Assembly: GCA_029255645.1 (NCBI GenBank)
Contig: JANLJE010000030.1
Location: 1 to 50,896 of the forward strand
DNA length: 50,896 bases
Reading direction: 5' to 3'
Origin: Comamonadaceae bacterium
Lineage (GTDB): Bacteria; Pseudomonadota; Gammaproteobacteria; Burkholderiales; Rhodocyclaceae
Part shown: positions 26,125 to 36,269 of the stretch, piece after piece
How the letters are laid out: each line of letters starts with the position of its first letter
Numbering within the stretch: the stretch's first letter is position 1
Position numbers and translations under genes: made by a program
The notes under the pieces: generated by a model
What the model was told of the DNA's origin: nothing
The model's database searches: none
What the model saw: only the letters and a program-made list of their open reading frames with translations

Positions 26125-26261
26125 GGAAGCGCCAGCAAAATGGTCCTGGTTGTGCCATCCTGCCGTAGCCGCTGCACTGTGACTGGGGCGGCACGACAGC
26201 TCAGGATCGCTGCGCCCCACGCTGTTTCTCCTGGGCGCAGCACTTCAAAAGGACATGGATC

Positions 26262-26546
26262 ATGATGAAAGTCGAAGAAAAGCTCTTCCAGAACCGCTAC
26301 CGGGTCGATGCGGGCCGACCCCACATCCGCATCAAGGATGAATCCCTCTGTAACGACGGCTGCGTCAGCCGGGCCTGCACCGTCTGCTGCCCGGCCGGCT
26401 GCTGGTCCTTCGAAGAGGGCCGGATCGGCCTGATCACCGACGGCTGCCTGGAATGCGGCGCCTGCCGGGTGGTCTGCGATACCCACGGCAACGTGGACTG
26501 GAACTATCCCCGGGCCGGTTTCGGCGTGCTGTTCAAATTCGGTTGA
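26262..26546 (+). CDS. fixX: FixX, ferredoxin-like iron-sulfur protein
   Basis: FixX is the small iron-sulfur partner of FixC. The 94-residue product has a complete 4Fe-4S motif CLECGACRVVC (Cys62, 65, 68, 72) near the C-terminus followed by DTHGNVDWNYPRAGFGV, the FixX/ETF-QO signature. A second, irregular cluster of cysteines (30, 34, 39, 42, 43, 47) lies upstream. An ATG codon three bases later is an alternative start. It closes the fix set, and the following spacer carries two tandem repeats. Confidence 0.95.
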   Translation: MMKVEEKLFQNRYRVDAGRPHIRIKDESLCNDGCVSRACTVCCPAGCWSFEEGRIGLITDGCLECGACRVVCDTHGNVDWNYPRAGFGVLFKFG

Positions 26547-26547
26547 G

Positions 26548-26666
26548 CCTTTGGGGTTGCGCTTTTTGGGGTTGCGCCTTTTTGGCCGCCTTCCCGCGAG
26601 GGGAGGGCAGCCGCTCCGTACTGGCTTCGGGGCGAGTTCGGGGCGAGTTCGGGGCGAGTTCGGGGT
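26548..26666. repeat. Two tandem arrays in the fixX-ndk spacer
   Basis: An imperfect unit of about 15 bp (TTTGGGGTTGCGC core) occurs twice with a decayed third copy at 26548-26591. An exact 11-bp unit TTCGGGGCGAG is repeated 3.7 times at 26626-26666. The 241-base spacer holds no gene; it must contain the ndk promoter, but none is clear. Confidence 0.88.
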
Positions 26667-26787
26667 AAAAGCGAGGGCTGGGGCGGTGCTGTCAGGGGGG
26701 GCGGAAATGGCGTCCGGGCTGGGGTTCTCCCCTGAGGTCTGGTAGACTACAAAGTTATTCTTAAACCCAGCTATTCACGGAGTGACC

Positions 26788-27216
26788 ATGGCTATCGAAC
26801 GCACCCTTTCCATCATCAAACCCGACGCCGTAAAGAAGAATGTCATCGGCAAGATCTATTCCCGTTTCGAGATGAGCGGCCTCAAGATCATCGCTGCCAG
26901 GATGGTCTGGCTGTCCGCCCAGGAAGCCGGCCAATTCTATGCCGTGCACAAGGAGCGTCCGTTCTTCAAGGATCTGGTCGAGTTCATGACCTCCGGCCCG
27001 GTGATGATCCAGGCCCTGGAAGGCGAAAACGCCATCGCCAGGAACCGTGAGCTGATGGGCGCCACCGACCCCAAGAAGGCGGAACCCGGCACCATCCGCG
27101 CCGATTTCGCCGAATCCATCGACGCCAACGCCGTGCACGGCTCGGACGGTCCCGACACCGCCGCCGCTGAAATCGCTTTCTTCTTCCCCGGCTTGAATGT
27201 CTATAGCGGCCGTTGA
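26788..27216 (+). CDS. ndk: Nucleoside diphosphate kinase
   Basis: Ndk balances nucleoside triphosphates by ping-pong phosphotransfer through a histidine. The 142-residue length is standard. Visible motifs are [36 protein letters not shown], and the active-site NAVHGSD near 116-122, with the catalytic His. The start ATG 26788 is preferred over an in-frame GTG at 26782. It opens the long conserved gene run. Confidence 0.97.
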   Translation: MAIERTLSIIKPDAVKKNVIGKIYSRFEMSGLKIIAARMVWLSAQEAGQFYAVHKERPFFKDLVEFMTSGPVMIQALEGENAIARNRELMGATDPKKAEPGTIRADFAESIDANAVHGSDGPDTAAAEIAFFFPGLNVYSGR

Positions 27217-27291
27217 TGCGCTGCCACCCAAGCGCAGGAAGTCTCGGGCTTGCCTGGGCTTTCTGTGCTTGCCTTGCAAAACAAGGTAGTC

Positions 27292-28383
27292 ATGCAAAAC
27301 CTCCTCGATCTCGATCCCATCCAACTGACTGCCTGGTTTGCCGCCCGGGGCGAGAAGCCCTTTCGCGCCACCCAGGTGCTGCGCTGGATGCACCGTTTCG
27401 GGGAGTCTGATTTCGAGGCCATGACCGACATCGCCAGGAGCCTCAGGGAAAAGCTCAGGGCGGCAGCGGTGGTGCAGCCGCCGGCGATCGTTTCCGATCG
27501 GCTCTCCGACGATGGCACGCGCAAATTCCTGTTCGACGTGGGGGGCGGCAATGCCGTGGAAACGGTGTTCATCCCCGAGGCCGAGCGGGGCACCCTGTGC
27601 ATTTCCACCCAGGCCGGCTGCGCCCTCGATTGTTCCTTTTGCTCCACCGGCAAGCAGGGCTTCAACCGCAACCTGACGGTGGCCGAGATCATCGGCCAGC
27701 TCTGGCAGGTGAACAAGGCCTTGGGGCGCGACCCCAGGGGCGAGCGCCTCATCTCCAACGTGGTGCTGATGGGCATGGGCGAACCCCTGGCCAATTTCGA
27801 GAATGCCGTGGCGGCCTTGAAGCTGATGCTGGACGACAACGGCTACGGCCTCTCGCGGCGCCGGGTGACCGTCTCCACCTCGGGCCTGGTGCCGGTCATG
27901 GACCGGCTGCGGGAGGAGTGCCCCGTGGCTCTGGCAGTGTCCCTGCATGCCTCAAACGATCGCCTGCGGGATGAACTGGTGCCGATCAACCGGAAATATC
28001 CCCTCACCGAACTGATGGCCGCCTGCCGCCGCTACCTGGAGCGGGCCCCCCGCGATTTCGTCACGTTCGAATATGTGATGCTGGACGGGGTCAATGATCA
28101 CGATCATGACGCCCGGGAGCTGTTGTCCTTGACGCGCCAGGTGCCCTGCAAGTTTAATCTCATTCCTTTCAACCCCTTTCCGGGGTCGCCCTACCGCCGT
28201 TCCCGGCCCGAGCGCATCCGTCGCTTTGCCGACATCCTCATGGGCGGCGGTATCGTCACCACCACCCGCAAGACGCGAGGGGACGACATCGATGCCGCCT
28301 GTGGCCAGCTGGCCGGTCAGGTCCTGGATAAAACGCGGCGGGCCGGGCGGCGCACCATCTTGCTGGAGGAAGAAAAGTCATGA
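27292..28383 (+). CDS. rlmN: 23S rRNA A2503 / tRNA A37 methyltransferase RlmN
   Basis: RlmN is a radical SAM enzyme that methylates C2 of adenosine in 23S rRNA and some tRNAs. The 363-residue product has the radical SAM motif CALDCSFC with its CX3CX2C spacing, preceded by [11 protein letters not shown]. The methyl-carrying cysteine lies near the C-terminus in [18 protein letters not shown]. The N-terminal accessory domain reads [17 protein letters not shown] 27292 is chosen by family start; earlier in-frame codons lack a site. It overlaps pilW by ATGA. Confidence 0.96.
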   Translation: MQNLLDLDPIQLTAWFAARGEKPFRATQVLRWMHRFGESDFEAMTDIARSLREKLRAAAVVQPPAIVSDRLSDDGTRKFLFDVGGGNAVETVFIPEAERGTLCISTQAGCALDCSFCSTGKQGFNRNLTVAEIIGQLWQVNKALGRDPRGERLISNVVLMGMGEPLANFENAVAALKLMLDDNGYGLSRRRVTVSTSGLVPVMDRLREECPVALAVSLHASNDRLRDELVPINRKYPLTELMAACRRYLERAPRDFVTFEYVMLDGVNDHDHDARELLSLTRQVPCKFNLIPFNPFPGSPYRRSRPERIRRFADILMGGGIVTTTRKTRGDDIDAACGQLAGQVLDKTRRAGRRTILLEEEKS

Positions 28384-29171
28384 TCAGAAGCCTTGTCATG
28401 CTGTTGGCCTGGGCGTTGTCTCTGGGGAGCCTGCCGGTCGCGGCTCAGGTCGTCGTTCCCGAATCCACCCATACCAATCTGGTGACTACCGATGCCCGCA
28501 CCCGGGCCCGACTGCATACGGAACTGGGGGCCATGTATTTTCAGGATGGCAATCTGGCGGTGGCCCTGGAGGAGGTCGGCATCGCCATCGAATCCGACTC
28601 CTCTTATGCCTCGGCCTACAGTGTGCGCGGCTTGGTGAATGCGGCCCTGCGCGAATTTCCGGCGGCTGAAGCCGATTTCAAGAAAGCCCTCAGTCTGGCG
28701 CCCGGCGATCCGGACATCAGCAACAACTATGGCTGGTTTCTTTGCCAGCAGGGCGCTCGGCCCAAGGAATCCATTCCGTACTTCCTGAGCGCGATCAAGA
28801 ATCCGCTCTACAGCACCCCCGACCGGGCTTTTGCCAATGCCGGGGCTTGTGCCCTCAAGGCGGGGGATTTCGCGGCGGCCCGTGACTACCTGACCCAGGC
28901 CTTGCGCCTTGCGCCGGATGGCGGGCTGATGGCGCAACTGCAGCTGGCCAAACTCGCCTATGCCGAAGGTAATTTCGTGGAGGCGCGCAATCGTTTCGCG
29001 GAAGTGATGCGCGTCAGCGGCCAGCCTACGGCAGAAGCGCTGTGGCTGGGGGCGCGCATCCATCGCAAACTGGGTAACAAGGTCGAAGAGGAGAGTATGG
29101 TGGCCCAGTTGCGGCGCCTCTATCCCACCTCCCCGGAGTTCCAGGAGTTTCTCAAGGGTAATGACGAATGA
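28380..29171 (+). CDS. pilW: Type IV pilus biogenesis/stability protein PilW (PilF), TPR protein
   Basis: PilW/PilF helps the PilQ secretin assemble in the outer membrane. The 263-residue product has a signal peptide ([16 protein letters not shown]) and about six TPR repeats from about 40, for example [22 protein letters not shown] and [23 protein letters not shown], with the family's [14 protein letters not shown]. Unlike the lipoprotein PilF of Pseudomonas, I see no lipobox Cys, so it is probably soluble in the periplasm. Position between rlmN and rodZ is conserved. Confidence 0.9.
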   Translation: MIRSLVMLLAWALSLGSLPVAAQVVVPESTHTNLVTTDARTRARLHTELGAMYFQDGNLAVALEEVGIAIESDSSYASAYSVRGLVNAALREFPAAEADFKKALSLAPGDPDISNNYGWFLCQQGARPKESIPYFLSAIKNPLYSTPDRAFANAGACALKAGDFAAARDYLTQALRLAPDGGLMAQLQLAKLAYAEGNFVEARNRFAEVMRVSGQPTAEALWLGARIHRKLGNKVEEESMVAQLRRLYPTSPEFQEFLKGNDE

Positions 29172-30184
29172 CGGAAATGGTGAGGGATGCCGCGCCTGAA
29201 GACAAGCCGATGCCTGCGCCTGGCCAGGCGGTGACGGCGCAGGTGGGAGCAAGGCTGCGCGCGGGCCGTGAGGCGATGGGCCTCGATGTGGCCGATATGG
29301 CGCGTCAGTTGCGTCTGGGGCCGCGACAGGTGGAGGCGATTGAATCCGGCGATTTGTCGGGCCTGCCGGGCAAAACTTTTGTGCGCGGCTTTGTCCGCAA
29401 CTATGCCCGGGCCGTGAACCTGGAGAGCGCCCCGCTGCTGGCCTTGCTGGACCAAGTGAGCGAACTGGACGTGCCGCACCTCAATTTGCCCGAATCCACT
29501 CATGTGACCATGCCGGGCCAGGGGCATGCTTTCAACAAGGATATGCGGACCGTGGCGGCTGGGCTGGTGCTGGTGCTGGGGGCCATCATCGCCTATTTTT
29601 TCCTCCCGGATCAATTCTGGGTACGCAAGCCGTCGGCCGAAGCGCCGCAGGTGGCAACCCGGCCTGCAGTGGCTCCGCTTTCCGGTGAACCGCCGTCTCC
29701 CCTGGCGGGCAATCCGGAAGCCGTCACCCCCGCCAACCAGGTGCCGGCGGCGACTGCGCCCGCAGAGGAGGGGGCGCCCGCCACACCTGAGACGCCGCCC
29801 GCCGCCGCCCCGGTGCCAGCGCAGGTGCCAGCGCAGATTCCGGCACAGATTCCGGCGCAGATTCCGGCGCAGATTCCGGCGCCCCCGGCGGGGCCGGCCG
29901 CCGCCGCCCAGCCTGCTGCCGTCACGCCCGCCGCGTCGCCGGCGAATGTGGCAACCGCGAGCTTTTCCTTCGAGCGGGACTCCTGGATCGAAGTGCGCGA
30001 CAAGGACGGCAATCTCATCATTTCCCGCCTGCATCCGGCGGGGTCGAGCCGTGACATCAGTGGGGCGGCACCGCTGTCGATCGTGGTCGGCAATGCCAGC
30101 CATGTGAAGCTGCGCTACAAGGGTGTGGAGGTGCCGCTCCAGCCCAATCCGGAGAGCGATGTGGCTCGCCTGACCCTTCCGTAA
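29168..30184 (+). CDS. rodZ: Cytoskeleton protein RodZ
   Basis: RodZ links MreB to the elongasome and keeps rod shape. The 338-residue product has a cytoplasmic Xre-type HTH (about 25-95: VGARLRAGREAMGLDVADMA, LPGKTFVRGFVRNYAR), one transmembrane helix (about 126-145), a Pro/Ala-rich periplasmic linker with six [VI]PAQ-type units (216-239), and the C-terminal DUF4115 domain (FSFERDSWIEVRDKDGN). The linker repeats come from a 12-bp DNA array. It overlaps pilW by ATGA and is followed by ispG 12 bases later. Confidence 0.94.
   Translation: MTEMVRDAAPEDKPMPAPGQAVTAQVGARLRAGREAMGLDVADMARQLRLGPRQVEAIESGDLSGLPGKTFVRGFVRNYARAVNLESAPLLALLDQVSELDVPHLNLPESTHVTMPGQGHAFNKDMRTVAAGLVLVLGAIIAYFFLPDQFWVRKPSAEAPQVATRPAVAPLSGEPPSPLAGNPEAVTPANQVPAATAPAEEGAPATPETPPAAAPVPAQVPAQIPAQIPAQIPAQIPAPPAGPAAAAQPAAVTPAASPANVATASFSFERDSWIEVRDKDGNLIISRLHPAGSSRDISGAAPLSIVVGNASHVKLRYKGVEVPLQPNPESDVARLTLP
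29813..29884. repeat. Tandem array, 12-bp unit, 6 copies, inside rodZ
   Basis: Two GTGCCAGCGCAG units (29813, 29825) are followed by four ATTCCGGC(A/G)CAG-type units (29837, 29849, 29861, 29873; the last ends CCC). They encode [VI]PAQ in the flexible periplasmic linker. Confidence 0.93.
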
Positions 30185-30196
30185 GCCAGATTGACC

Positions 30197-31438
30197 ATGA
30201 CGACATTGCACGGCAAGCGGCCGGACCAGCCGGCCACCCATTCCTGCCAGGTGGGCCATGTCACCCTGGGGGGCAAGGCCCCGGTGGTGATCCAGTCCAT
30301 GACCAACACCGACACCGCCGACTATGTGGCCACGGCGATCCAGTGCGCCGAGCTGGCCCGGGCCGGTTCGGAGCTCGTGCGCATCACCGTGAATACCCCG
30401 GAAGCCGCCGCCGCCGTGCCGAAGATCCGCGAGCACCTGGAGCGCATGGGCTGCCGCGTGCCGCTAATCGGGGACTTCCATTACAACGGCCACCGGCTCC
30501 TTGCCGAGCACCCGGCCTGCGCCGAGGCGCTCGCCAAGTACCGCATCAACCCCGGCAACGTCGGCTTCGGCAAGAAGAAGGACGAGCAGTTCGCCGCCAT
30601 GATCGAACTTGCCTGCCGCTACGAAAAGCCGGTGCGCATCGGCGTGAACTGGGGCAGCCTGGACCCCGCGGTGCTGGCCCGCAGCATGGACGAGAACCGC
30701 CGCCGGGCCGTGCCCCTCGATACCACCGCCCTGATGCGCGAAGCCATGGTCACCTCGGCCCTGGAATCCGCCGCCCAGGCCGAAGCCCTGGGCCTTGCCG
30801 GAGAGCGCATCATCCTCTCCTGCAAGGTGTCCGGCGTCCAGGACCTGATCGCCATCTACCAGGAGCTGGCCGCCCGATCCCGCTACGCCCTGCATCTGGG
30901 CCTCACCGAGGCCGGCATGGGCTCGAAGGGCATCGTCGCCTCCACGGCGGCCCTGGCCGTGCTCTTGCAGCAGGGCATCGGCGACACCATCCGCATTTCC
31001 CTGACGCCGGAGCCGGGCGGCTCCCGCACCCAGGAAGTGATCGTCGCCCAGGAAATCCTGCAGAGCCTGGGCCTTCGCGCCTTCACCCCCCAGGTGGTGG
31101 CCTGCCCCGGCTGCGGCCGCACCACCTCGAGCTTCTTCCAGGAGCTGGCCCGGGACGTGCAGGAACATGTGCGCGCCCGCATGCCGAGCTGGCGCGAGCA
31201 GTACGACGGGGTGGAGAACATGACCCTGGCGGTGATGGGCTGCGTCGTCAATGGTCCGGGGGAATCGAAGCACGCCAACCTCGGCATTTCCCTGCCCGGC
31301 ACCGGCGAGGCCCCGTCCGCCCCGGTCTATGAGGATGGCGAGAAGACCGTCACCTTGAAGGGCGGCAAGATCGGCGCCGAATTCATCCAGATCATCGAGG
31401 CCTATGTGGCCCGCAAGTACCCGAAAAAAGTCCAATGA
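30197..31438 (+). CDS. ispG: 4-hydroxy-3-methylbut-2-en-1-yl diphosphate synthase IspG
   Basis: IspG (GcpE) is the penultimate enzyme of the MEP isoprenoid pathway, a [4Fe-4S] reductase. The 413-residue length matches the longer betaproteobacterial form rather than the 372-residue E. coli one. It has [17 protein letters not shown], the TIM-barrel core, and cluster cysteines in [12 protein letters not shown] and [20 protein letters not shown] 30197 is taken over an in-frame TTG at 30191. It overlaps hisS by ATGA. Confidence 0.96.
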   Translation: MTTLHGKRPDQPATHSCQVGHVTLGGKAPVVIQSMTNTDTADYVATAIQCAELARAGSELVRITVNTPEAAAAVPKIREHLERMGCRVPLIGDFHYNGHRLLAEHPACAEALAKYRINPGNVGFGKKKDEQFAAMIELACRYEKPVRIGVNWGSLDPAVLARSMDENRRRAVPLDTTALMREAMVTSALESAAQAEALGLAGERIILSCKVSGVQDLIAIYQELAARSRYALHLGLTEAGMGSKGIVASTAALAVLLQQGIGDTIRISLTPEPGGSRTQEVIVAQEILQSLGLRAFTPQVVACPGCGRTTSSFFQELARDVQEHVRARMPSWREQYDGVENMTLAVMGCVVNGPGESKHANLGISLPGTGEAPSAPVYEDGEKTVTLKGGKIGAEFIQIIEAYVARKYPKKVQ

Positions 31439-32727
31439 GCCAACACCTGCAGTCCGTCCGGGGGATGAACGACATCCTGCCGGCCGAAGCCGAATTCTGG
31501 GAATTGTTCGAGGAGGTCGTCAGCGTCCGCCTCAAGAGTTATGGCTACAAGCCGATCCGCCTCCCCATCGTCGAGCCGACACCCCTGTTCAAGCGCGCCA
31601 TCGGCGAAGTCACCGACATCGTCGAGAAGGAAATGTATTCCTTCGAGGACAGCCTCAATGGCGAGCCGCTCACCCTGCGCCCGGAAGGCACGGCGGGCTG
31701 CGTGCGGGCGGTGATCCAGCATGGAATCGCCAATCAGGCCACTCAGCGGCTCTACTACATGGGCCCCATGTTCCGGCACGAGCGGCCCCAGAAGGGGCGT
31801 TACCGCCAGTTTCACCAGATCGGCGCGGAAGCCTTCGGTTTTGCCGGCCCCGACGTCGATGCCGAGCAGATCCTCTTGACCGCCCGGCTCTGGAACGATC
31901 TGGGGCTGGACGACATCCGCCTGCAGCTCAACAGCCTGGGCCAGCCCGAGGAGCGGGCCCGGCACCGGGCCGATCTGATCGTCTATCTGGAACAGCATCA
32001 GGATCTGCTGGATGAAGACGGCAAGCGCCGCCTCTACAGCAATCCCCTGCGCATCCTGGACAGCAAGAACCCGGCCTTGGAGGACCTCTGCGCCGCGGCA
32101 CCGAAGCTGATCGACTACCTGGGGGAAGCCTCCCTGAGCCACTTCAACGGGGTGCAGCAGATATTGAAGGATGCCGGCATCCCCTTCGAGATCAACCCGC
32201 GCCTGGTGCGGGGCCTGGATTACTATAATCTCACCGTGTTCGAGTGGGTCACCGACCGGCTCGGCGCCCAGGGCACGGTCTGCGCCGGCGGCCGTTACGA
32301 TGGCCTGGTACAGCAACTGGGCGGGCGGCCCACCCCGGCCTGCGGCTTTGCCATGGGGGTCGAGCGCTTGATCGCCCTGATCCGGGAATCCGGCGGCGAG
32401 CCGGCGCCGCGGGGCACGGATGTGTATGTGGTGCATCAGGGCGAAGCCGCCACCCGCCTCGCTTTTCGGGTGGCGGAAGGGCTGCGCGACAATGCCGTGG
32501 AGGTGATCCTGCACTGCGGTGGTGGCAGCTTCAAGTCGCAGATGAAGAAGGCCGATGCCTCGGGCGCCCTCTTTGCCGTGATCATTGGCGACGATGAAGC
32601 AAAAACCGGTGAAGTACAGTTGAAGGCCCTGCGTGACGAGGGAGTGGCGCAGCAGCGCCTGAAGGCCGGGAATCTGGCCGAAGTCATCATTGACAAATTA
32701 TTGGATAGCGAAGAAGAGGAAGCCTGA
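31435..32727 (+). CDS. hisS: Histidyl-tRNA synthetase
   Basis: This class II synthetase charges tRNA-His. The 430-residue product starts with the family's [11 protein letters not shown], has motif 2 ([17 protein letters not shown]), the two histidine-specific motifs [15 protein letters not shown] and [10 protein letters not shown], and a C-terminal anticodon-binding domain. It is the true synthetase; its catalytic-core paralog hisZ lies 8 kb downstream. It overlaps ispG by four bases, with one base before yfgM. Confidence 0.97.
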   Translation: MSQHLQSVRGMNDILPAEAEFWELFEEVVSVRLKSYGYKPIRLPIVEPTPLFKRAIGEVTDIVEKEMYSFEDSLNGEPLTLRPEGTAGCVRAVIQHGIANQATQRLYYMGPMFRHERPQKGRYRQFHQIGAEAFGFAGPDVDAEQILLTARLWNDLGLDDIRLQLNSLGQPEERARHRADLIVYLEQHQDLLDEDGKRRLYSNPLRILDSKNPALEDLCAAAPKLIDYLGEASLSHFNGVQQILKDAGIPFEINPRLVRGLDYYNLTVFEWVTDRLGAQGTVCAGGRYDGLVQQLGGRPTPACGFAMGVERLIALIRESGGEPAPRGTDVYVVHQGEAATRLAFRVAEGLRDNAVEVILHCGGGSFKSQMKKADASGALFAVIIGDDEAKTGEVQLKALRDEGVAQQRLKAGNLAEVIIDKLLDSEEEEA

Positions 32728-32728
32728 C

Positions 32729-33367
32729 ATGGCCGTCTACGATCTGGAAGAACAGGAACAAATCGACAACATCAAGACCTGGTGGAAGCAGCACGGCACG
32801 CTGATTGCCTGGGTGATTTCCGCCCTCGCTGCCGCCGTGGTGGCCTGGCAGGGCTGGAACTGGTATCAGAGTCAGCAGGCCACTCAGGCCGGCGCACTGT
32901 TCGGTGCCTTGCAGCAGGCCATGGTCAAGCAAGACACCCAGAAGGTGCGCCTCCTGGCCGGGGAATTGACGGAAAAATTTGGCGGCACGGCCTATGCCCC
33001 CCTGGGAACCCTGATGGCCGCCAAGCTGTCCTTTGCCGCCGGTGACAACAAGACCGCCCGCGCCCAGCTGGCCTGGGCCGTCGCCCACGGCAAGGACGAA
33101 ATCCGCGACATCGCCCGCTTGCGCCTGGCTGCCGTGCAGCTCGATGAGCAGGCTTACGATGAAGCCCTGAAAGAATTGGCGAACCCCCCCGCGCCGGCCT
33201 TTGTCGCCGCTTATGCCGAATTGAAGGGCGACGTGCTGGTCGCTCAGGGCAAGGTGGCGGAGGCGCGCAGCGCCTATCAGGCCGCCCTGGACGCTTCCAG
33301 GGCGGCACCTGGCCCGGGTGTCCAGTTGCTGCATCAGAAGCTCGATGCCTTGGGGGGAGCGGCCTGA
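32729..33367 (+). CDS. yfgM: SecYEG ancillary protein YfgM, TPR protein
   Basis: YfgM is an inner-membrane protein with a periplasmic TPR domain, which with PpiD assists proteins leaving SecYEG. The 212-residue product has the family N-terminus AVYDLEEQEQIDNIKTWWKQH, one transmembrane helix (about 24-44, LIAWVISALAAAVVAWQGWN) and TPR-like helices. ATG 32729 follows the hisS stop by one base. It sits between hisS and bamB as in E. coli. Its stop overlaps the bamB start by one base. Confidence 0.92.
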   Translation: MAVYDLEEQEQIDNIKTWWKQHGTLIAWVISALAAAVVAWQGWNWYQSQQATQAGALFGALQQAMVKQDTQKVRLLAGELTEKFGGTAYAPLGTLMAAKLSFAAGDNKTARAQLAWAVAHGKDEIRDIARLRLAAVQLDEQAYDEALKELANPPAPAFVAAYAELKGDVLVAQGKVAEARSAYQAALDASRAAPGPGVQLLHQKLDALGGAA

Positions 33368-34524
33368 TGCGCACCCGCCTGCTGCCTCTGGCGGCCTTGC
33401 TGACCGGGCTGCTGGCCGGCTGTTCCATGTTGCCGTCGATGGACAGCCTCAACCCCTTTGCCAGCAAAGGGCCAAAAATGGCGGAACTGGGCCCCATCCA
33501 GCCTACGGTCGAACTGCGTCAGGCCTGGAGCTACTCGATCGGCAAGGCTGGCGAGGCGGTTTTCTACCCTGCGGTGGTTGGTAGCGCGGTCTATGTCGCC
33601 GCCGCCGATGGCAGTATTGCGCGCCTGGAGCAAGGCACTGCGGTTTGGCGGATCCATGCAGGCAAAGCCCTGAGTGCAGGAGTGGGCAGTGATGGCGCGA
33701 CCGTCGTGGTCGGCACCCGCAACGGTGAGGTACTGGCTTTCTCGGCCCGGGATGGCGCGCCCCTCTGGCAGGCCAGGGTGAGCAGTGAAGTGCTGGCGCC
33801 ACCCCTGGTCGCAGGTGAAATGATCGTGGTGCGTAGCGGCGACAACCGGGTTTTTGCCTTTGACGCCCAGGGTAAGCGCAAATGGCTCTACCAGCGTCCC
33901 ACGCCACCCTTGTCGCTGCGCAGCACGGCTCCCATGGTGCTGGCCGATCAGTTTGTTCTGCTGGGCTTTCCGGGCGGCAAGCTGGTGGCCCTGGCCAACC
34001 ATAATGGCGCGCCGGTCTGGGAGGGAGTGGTGGCTGCGCCCAAGGGGGTGACGGAACTGGATCGGGTGGCGGATGTGGTGTCCGCCCCTGCGACGGGCGG
34101 CGCCATCGGTTGCGCCGTGGCCTATCAGGGGCGGGTGACCTGCTTTGATTTTTCACAGGGCGGCAGTACGGTCTGGTCGCGCGAGCTGTCTTCGGCAGCA
34201 GGCCTGGGCCTGGATTCCCGGGGGGTCTATGTGACGGACGATAGCAGTGCCATTCAGGCGCTGTCGCTGAGTTCCGGTGCCAGCCTCTGGAAGCAGGACA
34301 AACTGCTGAACCGCCGTGTCACCGCTCCCCTGGTGCTGGGCCGCAACCTCCTGGTCGTGGGCGATGCACAAGGAGTGGTGCATTTGCTCAATCGTGATGA
34401 TGGGGATTTTGCCGCCCGCTTCAGCACCGATGGCAGCCCCATCAACGCGGCTCCCCAGCAACTAGGGAGCCAGATTCTGGTGCAGACCCAGCAAGGCAAC
34501 GTTTACGCTCTGGACGTGCAATGA
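33367..34524 (+). CDS. bamB: Outer membrane protein assembly factor BamB
   Basis: BamB is a lipoprotein beta-propeller that supports BamA in inserting outer-membrane proteins. The 385-residue product has a lipobox LLAGC (Cys19) and repeated propeller blades with PQQ-like signatures such as [38 protein letters not shown] and [17 protein letters not shown], ending [13 protein letters not shown]. It overlaps yfgM by one base and der by ATGA, in the conserved hisS-yfgM-bamB-der order. Confidence 0.95.
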   Translation: MRTRLLPLAALLTGLLAGCSMLPSMDSLNPFASKGPKMAELGPIQPTVELRQAWSYSIGKAGEAVFYPAVVGSAVYVAAADGSIARLEQGTAVWRIHAGKALSAGVGSDGATVVVGTRNGEVLAFSARDGAPLWQARVSSEVLAPPLVAGEMIVVRSGDNRVFAFDAQGKRKWLYQRPTPPLSLRSTAPMVLADQFVLLGFPGGKLVALANHNGAPVWEGVVAAPKGVTELDRVADVVSAPATGGAIGCAVAYQGRVTCFDFSQGGSTVWSRELSSAAGLGLDSRGVYVTDDSSAIQALSLSSGASLWKQDKLLNRRVTAPLVLGRNLLVVGDAQGVVHLLNRDDGDFAARFSTDGSPINAAPQQLGSQILVQTQQGNVYALDVQ

Positions 34525-35846
34525 AACCAACCGTTGCCCTGGTAGGGCGCCCCAATGTGGGTAAATCCACCCTCTTCAACCGCCTGACCCGCAGCCGTGA
34601 TGCCATTGTGGCCGACCAGCCGGGCCTGACCCGGGATCGTCACTATGGTCATGGCCATCTGGGCGACAAGCCTTATCTGGTCGTGGATACCGGCGGCTTC
34701 GAGCCCCTGATCAAGGAGGGCATCCTCCATGAAATGGCCCGCCAGACCGAGCAGGCCATCGCCGAGGCCGATGCCATCATCTTCGTGGTGGATGGCCGGG
34801 GGGGACTGACGCCTCAGGACAAGGAAATCGCCAACAAGCTGCGCCGCCTCGACCGCCCGGTGTTCGTGGCCGTCAACAAGACCGAGGGCATGAATCGCGG
34901 CGTGGTATCCGCCGAGTTTCATGAACTGGGACTGGGGGAGCCGCATGCCATTTCCGCTTCCCATGGCGAAGGGGTGCGCGGTCTGATGGATCTGGTGCTG
35001 GCGGACTTCCCCGAGCCGGAGGCGGAAGAAGAACGTCCCGATGTGCTCAAGGTCGCCATTGCCGGCCGCCCGAATGTGGGCAAATCCACCCTCGTCAATA
35101 CCCTGATCGGCGAAGAGCGGGTCATCGCCTTCGACCTGCCCGGCACCACCCGGGATGCGATCTATGTCGATTTCGAACGAGGCGGCCGGAAATACAGCCT
35201 GATCGATACGGCAGGCCTGCGCAAGAAAGGCAAGGTGTTCGAGGCCATCGAGAAATTCTCGGTAGTGAAAACCCTGCAGTCCATCGAGGACGCCCATGTG
35301 GTGATCCTGATGCTGGATGCGCAGCAGGATATTTCCGACCAGGACGCCCATGTGGCGGATTTCATCCTCCAGTCAGGCCGGGCTCTGGTGATTGCCGTCA
35401 ACAAGTGGGACGGCCTCGATTCCTACGCCAGGGAGCAGGTGCGGAGCGCCATCGAGCGCAAGCTCAAGTTCCTGGAGTTTGCCAGGACCCACTTCATTTC
35501 GGCCAAGGAAAACTTCGGCCTGGACAAACTGTTCGAGTCGGTCAATGCCGCCTATGCAGCGGCCATGGCCAAGCTGTCCACCCCCAAGCTGACCCGGGTG
35601 CTGATCGATGCCGTGGCGCGTCAGGCACCGCCGCGCCAGGGGGCTTTCAGGCCGAAGATGCGCTATGCCCACCAGGGCGGCTCCAATCCACCCATCATCG
35701 TCATTCACGGCAATGCCCTGGACAAGGTGCCCAACAGTTATCGGCGCTACCTGGAAAACACCTTCCGGGAAGTGTTCAAGCTGGACGGCACACCGCTACG
35801 CATCCAGTTCAATACCAGTCACAATCCCTACGCCGAGAAGGAATGA
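34521..35846 (+). CDS. der: Ribosome-assembly GTPase Der (EngA)
   Basis: Der has two tandem GTPase domains and a KH-like domain and is needed for 50S subunit maturation. The 441-residue product has P-loops [14 protein letters not shown] (near 8) and [14 protein letters not shown] (near 183), switch motifs DTGGF and [11 protein letters not shown], base-recognition NKTE and NKWD, and the C-terminal KH-like part with [25 protein letters not shown]. No unusual insertion. It is followed by a 111-base spacer that must hold the hfq promoter. Confidence 0.97.
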   Translation: MKPTVALVGRPNVGKSTLFNRLTRSRDAIVADQPGLTRDRHYGHGHLGDKPYLVVDTGGFEPLIKEGILHEMARQTEQAIAEADAIIFVVDGRGGLTPQDKEIANKLRRLDRPVFVAVNKTEGMNRGVVSAEFHELGLGEPHAISASHGEGVRGLMDLVLADFPEPEAEEERPDVLKVAIAGRPNVGKSTLVNTLIGEERVIAFDLPGTTRDAIYVDFERGGRKYSLIDTAGLRKKGKVFEAIEKFSVVKTLQSIEDAHVVILMLDAQQDISDQDAHVADFILQSGRALVIAVNKWDGLDSYAREQVRSAIERKLKFLEFARTHFISAKENFGLDKLFESVNAAYAAAMAKLSTPKLTRVLIDAVARQAPPRQGAFRPKMRYAHQGGSNPPIIVIHGNALDKVPNSYRRYLENTFREVFKLDGTPLRIQFNTSHNPYAEKE

Positions 35847-35957
35847 ATCGGGATTGAATCGGCCGGACTGGGTCCGGTGCGTCAAACTCCTGCTGGCGCC
35901 ACCGGGTGAAATTAGGTAAATTAGTCCCTTGATAACAATTATTCGCGGAGTCACGCC

Positions 35958-36197
35958 ATGAGCAACAAGGGGCAACTGTTACAAGACCCATTCCTCAACA
36001 CCCTGCGCCGGGAGCATGTTCCGGTTTCCATCTACCTGGTCAATGGCATCAAACTGCAAGGCCAGATCGAGTCCTTCGACCAGTATGTGGTACTCCTCAA
36101 GAACACCGTGACCCAGATGGTATATAAACACGCCATCTCCACCGTGGTTCCCGCCCGGCCCGTGAACATCCAGCAGGATCCGGCGGCGGAAGCCTGA
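35958..36197 (+). CDS. hfq: RNA chaperone Hfq
   Basis: Hfq is a hexameric Sm-like protein that pairs small RNAs with mRNAs. The 79-residue product has the Sm1 region ([28 protein letters not shown], residues 8 on) and the Sm2 motif YKHAIST. Its C-terminal tail is only about 12 residues, short as in other betaproteobacteria compared with E. coli (102 residues). GGAG lies about nine bases before ATG 35958. hflX follows after a hairpin-containing gap. Confidence 0.97.
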   Translation: MSNKGQLLQDPFLNTLRREHVPVSIYLVNGIKLQGQIESFDQYVVLLKNTVTQMVYKHAISTVVPARPVNIQQDPAAEA

Positions 36198-36228
36198 TCG
36201 AGTTGATTACTTTGCGCCCATTCGTTTC

Positions 36229-36265
36229 GGGGACCCCGTTCCGGGCGTCCCCGTTTCCTTTTTCT
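36229..36265 (+). terminator. Hairpin with T-rich tail between hfq and hflX
   Basis: GGGGAC (36229-36234) pairs with GTCCCC (36247-36252), with inner CCCG/CGGG pairing, followed by GTTTCCTTTTTCTTT. It could end the hfq message in part or reduce read-through into hflX. The interrupted T tract makes it weaker than a standard terminator. Confidence 0.5.
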
Positions 36266-36269
36266 TTCC

